Numbered from the stretch's first letter, positions 1-5,362 are shown. The stretch: 5,362 nt of DNA from Chloroflexota bacterium (GCA_002707185.1 PAMF01000070.1:14671-20032); one strand, 5' to 3'. The notes: a model not told the origin generated them from the sequence alone. Numbers and translations are program-made.

Positions 1-369
1 TTAATCTGGTTGATGGACATTCGGGAGGAAACCAATCCTGTGATAATTAGCACCTTACCCATGCCTGAAACGAAAGATTTTTTTGGTCGACCAGGCAGAT
101 TTGGTGCCCACAACATATATGAGAACCAACCCGGTCCTACATGTTTCTTCTCTGACACGTTAATATTTGGAACATTTTTCAATGCTGGTCTCCGTGTTTT
201 CGATATTTCGAATCCGTTTCAGCCATCAGAGGTCGCTTACTTCATACCAGAAGCTTCTAAGCCAAACGTACCGGTAGGAATTAACGACGTTTATGTAGAT
301 GAAAATGCTATTCTCTACGTAGTAGACCGTAATGAAGGCGGATTGTATATTTTAGAGCTTACTTTGTAG
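1..369 (+). CDS. LVIVD-repeat beta-propeller protein, C-terminal part (5' end outside window)
   Basis: The reading frame is open from the first base to the TAG at 367-369, giving 122 visible residues. A TTG at 10 is probably an internal codon, because the frame continues upstream as Leu-Ile-Trp. Two repeat units of the LVIVD type are visible: LMDIREETNPVIISTLP (residues 4-20) and GLRVFDISNPFQPSEVAYFIP (63-83). A closing strand pair LYVVDRNEGGLYILEL (105-120) follows. The hydrophobic-x-hydrophobic-D-I-S/R-x-P-x-x-P pattern is the family signature, and such repeats form beta-propeller blades in proteins usually annotated as exported or of unknown function. The segment RFGAHN (33-38) between blades may be part of the conserved core. 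No catalytic function can be assigned, and a signal peptide, if any, would lie upstream of the window. Family assignment is fairly sure; function is unknown. Confidence 0.8.
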   Translation, partial: LIWLMDIREETNPVIISTLPMPETKDFFGRPGRFGAHNIYENQPGPTCFFSDTLIFGTFFNAGLRVFDISNPFQPSEVAYFIPEASKPNVPVGINDVYVDENAILYVVDRNEGGLYILELTL

Positions 370-449
370 AGTCGAACCAATAGCGCGATTGAATATATAT
401 ACATCTCGAAACCGTAACTGATCTGAAATGTTTTTGGGCTATTATTAAG

Positions 450-1337
450 GTGATGGAACCCCAGATATTGATCCAACTCTTCAAACGGATCCGGAAATTT
501 CCGGCCCTAATTATTATCTTATGGCTGGTGAGCCTAGTGGCTACCAGCGTCATTACTGACGTCAGCCACAATCGAACTCACGGCGTAGTCAATTACCCTG
601 AAACACAATCAATATATTCAAATTTCACCACGTGGATACCAACATCAACCTTCTTGAATTGGTCCAACAATATCGGCCCATATTTGGATAACGATAATTA
701 TTTTCTATCTGGGTTCACCTGCACCGGGAGTATGTTACCTCTGTTAGACTGCGGGGACGAAGCAATCTTTTTAAGACCACCATTCCCACGACACATTTCC
801 AAGAATGATGTAGTTTCATTTACTTCTTATAAAGATTGTCAAAAACCAGGCCCTAACCTAATCTCAAAAGCCCATCGGGTAGTGGATATTAATTTTCGTA
901 AGAACATGCGAACTTACACAACAAAAGGAGATGCTAACAATGTCGCTGATCCCTGCCAAATCACCAATAGTCAAATAAACGGGGTCTTAATAGGGATAAA
1001 GAAAGGATCCCGACCTAAAGACGTCAAGAACGCGTCAGAATTTCACGTGTTGAAGTTGACCATAATTGAGCTTGACCGGAAATACGCGAAATTATTGAAA
1101 GATTTCAAATCTCAGATTTCTAAGCAGGAGATCATATCCCAGAACTACCAAAATTCACTAGATTATTATCTAAACGGCCAAGCTCCTTATGAAGATATGC
1201 TCAATGCCTACGATTTGTTAAACGAAGGGTTTCAAGACTTATATGCAAAAAAACGGGCATTGGATAACGTAGGTATTGAAATCAATAGAGCCATCAATCA
1301 ACGAGATAGGCTCTACAATCAACTTATTCACGGCTGA
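450..1337 (+). CDS. Membrane-anchored S26 signal-peptidase-like protein (SipW/Sec11 type, Ser-His) with helical C-terminal tail
   Basis: The protein has 295 residues. Residues 1-16 are basic (FKRIRK), and one hydrophobic segment at about 18-35 (FPALIIILWLVSLVATSV) probably anchors it, with the rest outside the cytoplasm. Residues 86-183 resemble a signal peptidase domain: GSMLP (93-97) with candidate nucleophile Ser94; a CGDEAIF strand (101-107); NDVVSF (119-124); KAHRVV (140-145), where His142 replaces the usual bacterial Lys; and TKGDANN (158-164) with Asp161. A Ser-His-Asp arrangement of this kind is known for archaeal, ER and SipW enzymes. Cysteines 91, 101, 130 and 169 flank the motifs and could form disulfides. 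From about 193 to 295 the sequence is charged and helical, probably two helices split at NGQAPYED (242-249), where family members often have a second membrane segment. The start is GTG 450 or ATG 453; an AAGG lies immediately upstream, so initiation may be weak or leaderless. Processing of exported proteins is plausible but not shown; the substrate is unknown. Confidence 0.75.
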   Translation: MMEPQILIQLFKRIRKFPALIIILWLVSLVATSVITDVSHNRTHGVVNYPETQSIYSNFTTWIPTSTFLNWSNNIGPYLDNDNYFLSGFTCTGSMLPLLDCGDEAIFLRPPFPRHISKNDVVSFTSYKDCQKPGPNLISKAHRVVDINFRKNMRTYTTKGDANNVADPCQITNSQINGVLIGIKKGSRPKDVKNASEFHVLKLTIIELDRKYAKLLKDFKSQISKQEIISQNYQNSLDYYLNGQAPYEDMLNAYDLLNEGFQDLYAKKRALDNVGIEINRAINQRDRLYNQLIHG

Positions 1338-1368
1338 ATACTAACGAAAATATATTTTAGAATTATTC

Positions 1369-2193
1369 TTACCCTTTATGACTACTGAGCCACAAATCCG
1401 ATACTTTATCTACTCTCATAAACTGAACATCATCGAAAGTATTTATATAATTAATTAACTTCTCTAGCATCAGTAATCTGCCTGGTCTACCTATGTATTG
1501 GGGATGCATGGTTAAATTAAAAGATCTACCAAATTTGTAAAGCCCTTCGAATTCCGCAGCCCATGTGATATATACTTCCTCTGGATTGCGCATAGGACCT
1601 AATCTGTTGGCAGACGGAGCATACACAAAATTTGGTGCGTCATCTAAAACCCAGTGTATAGGTACTTCAACCAACCTACCATTAGCCGACTCAGATTCTA
1701 TGAAGTACGGCGCATCGTCACCCATCATGCTGCTATCATATTTAAAGTTATATCTCGATAACAATTCGAGAGATATAGAACTAAGTTCCCAGCTTGGTGA
1801 GCGATACCCAATAGGAACTGTCCCAGTTATATCATTCAAGATATTTATGCCCTTTTTCAGAACGTCCTCTTCTTCACACTTTGACATAGTCGCAGGCGCC
1901 TCATGCATGTACCCATGATGACCAATTTCGTGTCCACGATCAAAAATTTCCTTAACTAGATCTGTATGTGTCTCAGCTACAAATCCGGGAACATAAAAAC
2001 TAGATTTGATATCGTACTTATCTAACAAATCTAATATCCTAGGAGTGGCTATACTCGGTCCGTATTCCGCCATAGACATCAAACTAGGAAAATCGGCATA
2101 CGAAGGATCGCGCCTGATCCACGAAGAAACTCCATCTAAATCGAACGTTAGCATCGCAACACATTTAATTTCTCCTGGCCATATCCCCGACAT
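1369..2193 (-). CDS. Polysaccharide deacetylase family protein (NodB/CE4-like, HpPgdA-like)
   Basis: I chose the ATG at 2193 (274 residues) because AGGAGGT lies 4 bases upstream; an ATG at 2214 would add 7 residues but has no ribosome binding site. Motifs appear in the expected NodB order. TFDLDG (16-21) carries candidate catalytic Asp18 and metal ligand Asp20. HHGYMHE (92-98) supplies metal ligands His93 and His97. GYRSPSWE (129-136) is the RxPxW motif with Arg131. TMHPQYIGRPGR (228-239) carries the late catalytic His230. The TFDxD form and overall length recall the subgroup containing Helicobacter pylori PgdA and cyclic imidases, not classical chitin deacetylases. No signal peptide or membrane segment is visible, so it probably acts in the cytoplasm. 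The likely reaction is metal-dependent hydrolysis of an N-acetyl group or a related amide or imide bond; the substrate cannot be read from the sequence. It converges on the peptidase-like gene (31-bp gap) and diverges from amt. Confidence 0.85.
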   Translation of the reverse strand: MSGIWPGEIKCVAMLTFDLDGVSSWIRRDPSYADFPSLMSMAEYGPSIATPRILDLLDKYDIKSSFYVPGFVAETHTDLVKEIFDRGHEIGHHGYMHEAPATMSKCEEEDVLKKGINILNDITGTVPIGYRSPSWELSSISLELLSRYNFKYDSSMMGDDAPYFIESESANGRLVEVPIHWVLDDAPNFVYAPSANRLGPMRNPEEVYITWAAEFEGLYKFGRSFNLTMHPQYIGRPGRLLMLEKLINYINTFDDVQFMRVDKVSDLWLSSHKG

Positions 2194-2197
2194 AAAT

Positions 2198-2204
2198 ACC
2201 TCCT
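2198..2204 (-). promoter_or_regulatory. Shine-Dalgarno of the deacetylase gene (decides its start)
   Basis: Read on the minus strand this is AGGAGGT followed by 4 bases and the ATG at 2193-2191. It is a near-perfect ribosome binding site and is the reason for choosing the downstream of two in-frame ATG codons. Confidence 0.85.
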
Positions 2205-2217
2205 GCCCTTCCATGAT

Positions 2218-2241
2218 TAGTTTTAGGGTTGCCTAAAACTA
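2218..2241. promoter_or_regulatory. Perfect 10-bp inverted repeat between the deacetylase gene and amt
   Basis: The arms TAGTTTTAGG (2218-2227) and CCTAAAACTA (2232-2241) are perfectly complementary around a GTTG centre. The dyad ends 25 bp before the deacetylase start, so it could be an operator palindrome near that gene's promoter or a hairpin in its mRNA leader. There is no U-tract that would make it a terminator for amt-side transcription. The symmetry is seen directly; the role is inferred. Confidence 0.5.
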
Positions 2242-2261
2242 CTGATAATGTACCGGAAAAT

Positions 2262-2299
2262 GTAACAAATATTTAACACCTTAGTAATCATTATTTAAC
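2262..2299 (+). promoter_or_regulatory. GlnR-like tandem operator upstream of amt (four half-sites, 11-bp period)
   Basis: Four 5-base half-sites are separated by exactly 6 bases each: GTAAC (2262-2266), TTAAC (2273-2277), GTAAT (2284-2288) and TTAAC (2295-2299). This matches the layout of the actinobacterial GlnR operator (gTnAC-n6-GaAAC, repeated), in which OmpR/PhoB-type subunits bind head to tail every 11 bp. A 12-base direct repeat, TATTTAACACCT, at 2270-2281 and 2292-2303 reflects the same 22-bp period. The second and fourth sites have TTAAC instead of GAAAC. Its position ahead of an ammonium transporter gene supports nitrogen control. Spacing is seen; the regulator is inferred and no regulator gene is in the window. 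Confidence 0.55.
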
Positions 2300-2312
2300 A
2301 CCTAAGTTTAAA

Positions 2313-2318
2313 TATTAC
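2313..2318 (+). promoter_or_regulatory. Candidate -10 element of amt
   Basis: TATTAC matches the TATAAT consensus at 4 of 6 positions and lies 13 bases after the last GlnR-like half-site. No good -35 hexamer sits at the right distance, as expected of an activator-dependent promoter in which an OmpR-type protein occupies the -35 region. Transcription would then start near 2325, leaving a leader of about 48 bases. This is tentative. Confidence 0.3.
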
Positions 2319-2355
2319 ATGTCAGTACTAACAATAGCTTAGAAACCATCTAGGT

Positions 2356-2362
2356 AGGAGAG
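2356..2362 (+). promoter_or_regulatory. Shine-Dalgarno of amt
   Basis: AGGAGAG precedes the ATG at 2373 by 10 bases, slightly longer than the usual spacing. It supports this start, which also places the first residues directly at the conserved first membrane segment. Confidence 0.65.
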
Positions 2363-2372
2363 ACAAATAATT

Positions 2373-3581
2373 ATGAACAATGGAGATATCGCCTGGATTT
2401 TAGCATCCTCAGCTCTGGTATTATTGATGACCCCAGGGCTCGCATTTTTCTACGGTGGCCTCGTGAGACCCAAAAATGCTGCTGCTACCGTTATGCATAG
2501 CTTCATGGCTATAGGAGTGGTCGGAGTAGTTTGGGTATTGTGGGGGTACAGCTTAGCCTTTGGTCCAGACCTGGGTGGCATGGGAATAATTGGAGATCTA
2601 AGCTGGTTTGGACTAGCAGGAGTCAGTGCAACTGAAGCAGGCCCTTACGCTGATAATATGCCTCACCAGCTTTTCATGATTTTCCAAGCAATGTTCGCTA
2701 TTATCACACCCGCGCTTATCACGGGTGCATTTGCTGAACGAATGAAATTCGGAGCCTACTTAGTATTCATCATATTATGGGTAACTGTAGTCTACGCTCC
2801 AGTGGCTCACTGGGTATGGGGTGGTGGATGGCTCGGCGACGTAGGAGCACTGGACTTCGCCGGTGGAACGGTAGTACACATCAACTCTGGTATCGCCGCA
2901 TTAGCCGCAGCCTTAATAGTTGGCAAACGTCTTGGATTCACAGGTAGCGCTACAACACCGCACAACGTGCCTATGGTAGTACTGGGAGCAGGACTCCTGT
3001 GGTTCGGATGGTTTGGTTTCAATGCCGGAAGCGCTTTAGCCGCTGACGGTACGGCCGTAAATGCATTCGTTGTAACCAATACTGCCGCCGCCGCTTCAGT
3101 AGTCACCTGGGTGATTGTTTCCTGGATAGTTGGTAAAAGGCCAAGCGTAATAGGTGCAGCCACAGGAGCCGTAGCTGGATTAGTAGCTATCACTCCGGCT
3201 GCCGGTTTCGTTGGCCCCATGCCTGCCCTTATAATTGGAATAGGAGCCGGTATAATTTGCTACCTGGCTGTGGAACTACTACTCAAACTCAACATTGATG
3301 ACGCTCTCGCAGTTTTCGGAGTACACGGTATTGGAGGGGTGTGGGGTGCCCTGGCTACTGGTTTATTTGTCGGAATAGGATTCGGAACATTAGAAGTCGG
3401 TCGAGGAGAACAAGTCCTAAACCAGATAATCGGAATCGTAGCGACATTAGTTTGGTCATTTGTTGCAACCTCAGTTATACTGCTAGCGATCAAGTTCACC
3501 ATTGGTCTAAGAGCTGAGCAAAGTGATGAGGAAGCCGGGTTAGACCAATCAATCCATGGAGAGGAAGCCTACACCAGTTAG
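2373..3581 (+). CDS. amt: Ammonium transporter (Amt/MEP/Rh family)
   Basis: The 402-residue protein is a full-length Amt trimer-type channel that brings ammonium across the cytoplasmic membrane. All landmark residues of E. coli AmtB are recognisable: Phe108 and Phe216 (the phenylalanine gate), Trp149 and Ser220 (the external binding site), Asp161 in DFAGGTVVHIN, and the pore twin histidines His169 and His318 (VFGVHGIGG). About eleven hydrophobic segments span residues 7 to 376. There is no cleavable signal peptide: the protein starts almost directly at the first helix, unlike E. coli AmtB. The cytoplasmic tail keeps the conserved GLR (378-380), EEAGLD (386-391) and HGEEAY (395-400) elements that in other Amt proteins couple the subunits and dock the PII protein GlnK. 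PII control is therefore likely, although no PII gene is adjacent. A GlnR-like operator precedes the gene, and glnA follows on the same strand 94 bp downstream. Confidence 0.97.
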   Translation: MNNGDIAWILASSALVLLMTPGLAFFYGGLVRPKNAAATVMHSFMAIGVVGVVWVLWGYSLAFGPDLGGMGIIGDLSWFGLAGVSATEAGPYADNMPHQLFMIFQAMFAIITPALITGAFAERMKFGAYLVFIILWVTVVYAPVAHWVWGGGWLGDVGALDFAGGTVVHINSGIAALAAALIVGKRLGFTGSATTPHNVPMVVLGAGLLWFGWFGFNAGSALAADGTAVNAFVVTNTAAAASVVTWVIVSWIVGKRPSVIGAATGAVAGLVAITPAAGFVGPMPALIIGIGAGIICYLAVELLLKLNIDDALAVFGVHGIGGVWGALATGLFVGIGFGTLEVGRGEQVLNQIIGIVATLVWSFVATSVILLAIKFTIGLRAEQSDEEAGLDQSIHGEEAYTS

Positions 3582-3597
3582 GCCTTCAAACGGGTCA

Positions 3598-3642
3598 TTA
3601 ATCAGAGCAGCTCGTTTATGACGAGCTGCTCTCTTTGATTAA
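3598..3642 (+). terminator. Hairpin between amt and glnA (terminator or attenuator)
   Basis: An 11-bp perfect stem is formed by AGAGCAGCTCG (3604-3614) and CGAGCTGCTCT (3622-3632) around a TTTATGA loop. An outer 7-bp pair, TTAATCA (3598-3604) with TGATTAA (3636-3642), can extend or compete with it, leaving an asymmetric bulge. The downstream tail (CTTTGATT) is only moderately U-rich, so termination may be partial. The hairpin begins 16 bases after the amt stop codon. It could set the amt to glnA transcript ratio or end the amt transcript. Confidence 0.6.
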
Positions 3643-3654
3643 AACCAATATATC

Positions 3655-3667
3655 CCTCCTTAGGAGG
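3655..3667 (+). promoter_or_regulatory. glnA Shine-Dalgarno within a self-complementary element
   Basis: The ribosome binding site AGGAGG (3662-3667) lies 8 bases before the glnA ATG. It is preceded by CCTCC (3655-3659), which pairs perfectly with GGAGG (3663-3667) across a TTA loop. The 5-bp GC-rich stem would hide the ribosome binding site in the mRNA. The pairing is seen in sequence; an effect on translation is inferred. Confidence 0.55.
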
Positions 3668-3675
3668 ATTCAACT

Positions 3676-5013
3676 ATGACGAATAGATCCAGCGAGGAGA
3701 AAGAGTACGTACTAAGGACTGCTCGCGATAACGACGTCGAATTTATACGTCTATGGTTTACTGATATTCTTGGTCAACTAAAAGGGTTTGCCCTAAACGT
3801 AGATGACCTAGAAGATGCCATAGAACGAGGAGTGGGGTTCGATGGATCAGCAATAGAAGGTTATGCTCGCATAGAAGAAAGCGATATGAGGGCATTACCC
3901 GATCCGACAACTTTCGCGTTGCTACCCTGGAGACCTCGTCAAAACGCTGTAGCCAGCATGTTTTGTGATATCCAAACACCATACGGAGAACCATTTCCAG
4001 GCGATCCACGCCAAGTTCTGAAACGAAACTTGGCAAATTTAGCCCAACTAGGCTACACATATTACGTTGGACCGGAATTAGAATTTTTTTACTTCCAAGA
4101 TAACCAAAATACCGAACCATTAGATAGTTATGGTTATTACGATCAATTGTCTAGTCAACCAGCAGCTGACTTAAGGCGTAACACGGTATTAAACCTATCT
4201 GAAATAGGGATCCCTGTTAAATACTCTCACCATGAAGGAGCTCCGGGTCAGCACGAAATAGATTTGCAATACACGGACGCTTTAACCATGGCCGATAGCG
4301 TCATGACTGCCAAATTAGTTATCAAAGAATTAGCCCAGCTATCCGGAGCCTACGCTTCATTTATGCCCAAACCAATTACCGGTGTTAACGGATCCGGCAT
4401 GCATGTTCATCAATCTCTTTTCCAAGGAAATACAAATGCATTTTTCGATGCCGATGATCCTCAACACCTATCGTTAACTGGTAGACAATTTATAGCGGGC
4501 CTAATTCGTCATGCACCTGAGATATCTTTGGTAACCAACCAATGGGTAAATTCTTATAAACGTCTAGTACCCGGATTCGAGGCTCCAGTATATGTTTCGT
4601 GGGATCACCAAAATCGTTCAGACCTCATTCGTATACCTGCATACAAACCTGGATTTGACAACTCTATACGAGTCGAATATAGAGCGCCAGACCCCGCCTG
4701 CAATCCATATCTAGCGTTTAGTGTGCTGTTAGCAGCCGGAATTAAAGGAATTCAAGAACAATACCCTGTTCCTCCGCCAGTTGAAGGTAATATGTTCAGA
4801 ATGTCTCAAGAAGAACTGAGTGTACGGGGAATTTCCAGTCTTCCCGGTACACTAGGTGAGGCTATATCACTAGCCGAACAAAGTGATCTGATACGAGAGA
4901 CGTTGGGGGAACCGACTTCTTCTAGTTTAATCAGGAATAAACAAATAGAATGGGACAAATACCGCGCCACTGTTACTGATTACGAAATAAGAAATTATCT
5001 GCCACAACTTTAA
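3676..5013 (+). CDS. glnA: Glutamine synthetase, type I (short GSI-alpha-like)
   Basis: The 445-residue protein makes glutamine from glutamate, ammonia and ATP as a cytoplasmic dodecamer. The N-terminal beta-grasp domain (about 1-110) contains GFDGSAIEGYARIEESDM (54-71), whose Asp56 lies in the loop that reaches the neighbouring subunit's active site. In the catalytic domain the metal and substrate ligands are in place: Glu134 and Glu136 (GPELEFF), Glu187 (SHHE), Glu194 (GQHEID), His243 (NGSGMH), Arg296, flap Glu302 (KRLVPGFEAP), Arg314 (QNRS), Arg319 and Glu334 (RVEYR). The length matches Bacillus GlnA (444) and not the 470-residue beta type. The adenylylation-site Tyr motif (NLYDLPP) is absent, so GlnE control is unlikely. 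Arg65 aligns with the Bacillus Arg involved in feedback inhibition. A roughly 3-residue insertion (YKPGFDNS, 323-330) lies before Glu334. The start is supported by AGGAGG 8 bases upstream. It follows amt. Confidence 0.97.
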   Translation: MTNRSSEEKEYVLRTARDNDVEFIRLWFTDILGQLKGFALNVDDLEDAIERGVGFDGSAIEGYARIEESDMRALPDPTTFALLPWRPRQNAVASMFCDIQTPYGEPFPGDPRQVLKRNLANLAQLGYTYYVGPELEFFYFQDNQNTEPLDSYGYYDQLSSQPAADLRRNTVLNLSEIGIPVKYSHHEGAPGQHEIDLQYTDALTMADSVMTAKLVIKELAQLSGAYASFMPKPITGVNGSGMHVHQSLFQGNTNAFFDADDPQHLSLTGRQFIAGLIRHAPEISLVTNQWVNSYKRLVPGFEAPVYVSWDHQNRSDLIRIPAYKPGFDNSIRVEYRAPDPACNPYLAFSVLLAAGIKGIQEQYPVPPPVEGNMFRMSQEELSVRGISSLPGTLGEAISLAEQSDLIRETLGEPTSSSLIRNKQIEWDKYRATVTDYEIRNYLPQL

Positions 5014-5018
5014 AACCC

Positions 5019-5056
5019 AAACTAGGTAAAGATTTGATAGAGATCAAACTAGTTTT
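5019..5056. terminator. Terminator-like stem between convergent glnA and pth
   Basis: An inner stem, TTTGAT (5033-5038) with ATCAAA (5043-5048) around an AGAG loop, is stacked on an outer pair, AAACTAG (5019-5025) with CTAGTTT (5049-5055). Seven unpaired bases lie on the 5' side. A short T-run (5053-5056) follows on the plus strand. The position between convergent genes suits a terminator, possibly working on both strands, but the stem is AT-rich. Confidence 0.45.
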
Positions 5057-5060
5057 CAGG

Positions 5061-5362
5061 TCAATTAAATTTATTCATTGCCCTGTCGAGGCTTTCTTCC
5101 AAAATGCATTCTGTAGTCAGGATCGCCCGATCAACCACTTCATCGACGACCGGCTCCTCCTCTTGAGAAAATCGGTCTAATACATGGGTCACAAAATTGC
5201 TTTCGGGATCTGGACGCCCGATCCCTATCCTTAATCTGGGAAAATCTACTGTATTCAAACAATCTATAATGGAACGAATGCCGTTATGCCCCGCATCAGA
5301 CCCAGCTGCCCGTAAGCGAAGTTTTCCCATAGGTAAAGCCATCTCATCATAAATCACTAATA
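5061..5362 (-). CDS. pth: Peptidyl-tRNA hydrolase, C-terminal part (5' end outside window)
   Basis: The frame runs from the window edge at 5362 to a TGA at 5063-5061, giving about 100 visible residues of a protein that is normally near 190. A GTG at 5357 is internal: the frame continues upstream as Leu, matching the usual LVIYDE/D strand. Visible hallmarks are VIYDEMALPMGKLRLR, containing the Asp equivalent to E. coli Asp93, then AGHNGIRSI with the His-Asn pair equivalent to His113-Asn114, and FPRLRIGIGRP. The catalytic His20 and Asn10 region lies beyond the window. Pth cleaves peptides from prematurely released peptidyl-tRNA and recycles the tRNA in the cytoplasm. The C-terminal helix (about the last 45 residues) is of normal length. 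The gene converges on glnA and has no evident functional link to it. Confidence 0.95.
   Translation of the reverse strand, partial: LVIYDEMALPMGKLRLRAAGSDAGHNGIRSIIDCLNTVDFPRLRIGIGRPDPESNFVTHVLDRFSQEEEPVVDEVVDRAILTTECILEESLDRAMNKFN

Noticed and set aside
370..449. Possible small gene, RNA or terminator in the 80-bp gap after the LVIVD gene
   Set aside because: No open frame with a ribosome binding site, no strong hairpin with a T-run and no clear promoter could be supported. The AT alternation (ATATATATA) is simple sequence.
359..571. Minus-strand 70-codon open frame across the LVIVD/peptidase spacer
   Set aside because: It overlaps the 3' end of one real gene and the membrane-anchor codons of the next, with no supporting motif.
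1338..1368. Terminator between the convergent peptidase-like and deacetylase genes
   Set aside because: Only short AT-only palindromes are present (AAAATATATTTT and AGAAT/ATTCT). These are too weak to call a terminator.
1565..2236. Plus-strand open frames of 117 and 76 codons across the deacetylase gene
   Set aside because: They are antisense to the NodB-domain coding sequence, whose motifs are intact, and they lack recognisable domains.
2242..2372. Riboswitch or structured leader RNA ahead of amt
   Set aside because: The region is AT-rich with direct, not inverted, repeats and matches no riboswitch fold I recognise, including the glutamine-sensing glnA motif. Protein operator sites explain it better.
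2807..3502. Minus-strand open frames of 137 and 80 codons inside amt
   Set aside because: They are antisense to a strongly conserved transporter gene. Their translations are Ala/Pro/Thr-rich low-complexity shadows with no recognisable domain and no good ribosome binding site.
3758..4120. Minus-strand 120-codon open frame inside glnA
   Set aside because: It is fully antisense to conserved catalytic and N-terminal domain sequence of glutamine synthetase. The translation resembles no known family, so it is a reading-frame shadow.
3676..5013. Beta-type, adenylylated glutamine synthetase
   Set aside because: At 445 residues it is too short for the beta type, and the NLYDLPP adenylylation motif is not present in the C-terminal region.

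Overview
The window looks like chromosomal DNA from a free-living bacterium of low to moderate GC (by eye about 40-45%). The combination of genes best fits a Chloroflexota lineage, possibly a marine SAR202-like or Dehalococcoidia relative. The combination is an LVIVD beta-propeller protein, an atypical S26 peptidase-like membrane protein, an HpPgdA-like deacetylase, Amt and a short GSI-alpha-like glutamine synthetase. This placement is inferred from protein flavour and not from any marker gene. I saw no tRNA, rRNA, CRISPR array, insertion sequence or phage gene.

Layout. Positions 1-369 hold the C-terminal end of an LVIVD-repeat beta-propeller protein (+, truncated by the window edge). Positions 450-1337 (+) encode a membrane-anchored protein with a SipW/Sec11-type Ser-His signal-peptidase domain and an unusual long helical C-terminal tail. 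Positions 1369-2193 (-) encode a polysaccharide-deacetylase (NodB/CE4-like) protein that converges on the peptidase-like gene. A 179-bp divergent intergenic region follows. It holds a 10-bp dyad next to the deacetylase and, next to amt, four half-sites spaced exactly 11 bp apart that resemble an actinobacterial GlnR operator. Then come amt (2373-3581, +) and glnA (3676-5013, +), separated by 94 bp with a strong hairpin and a Shine-Dalgarno sequence that can pair with its own upstream flank. Finally, the C-terminal half of peptidyl-tRNA hydrolase (pth, -) converges on glnA across a 47-bp spacer with a terminator-like stem.

How the genes work together. Amt and GlnA form an ammonium scavenging and assimilation pair: Amt imports ammonium, and glutamine synthetase fixes it onto glutamate. 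The Amt C-tail keeps the conserved features associated with PII (GlnK) binding, but no PII gene lies in the window. The other genes (propeller protein, peptidase-like protein, deacetylase, Pth) have no evident functional link to nitrogen assimilation. The most noteworthy signals are the GlnR-like tandem operator before amt and the Ser/His S26-like protein with its helical extension.
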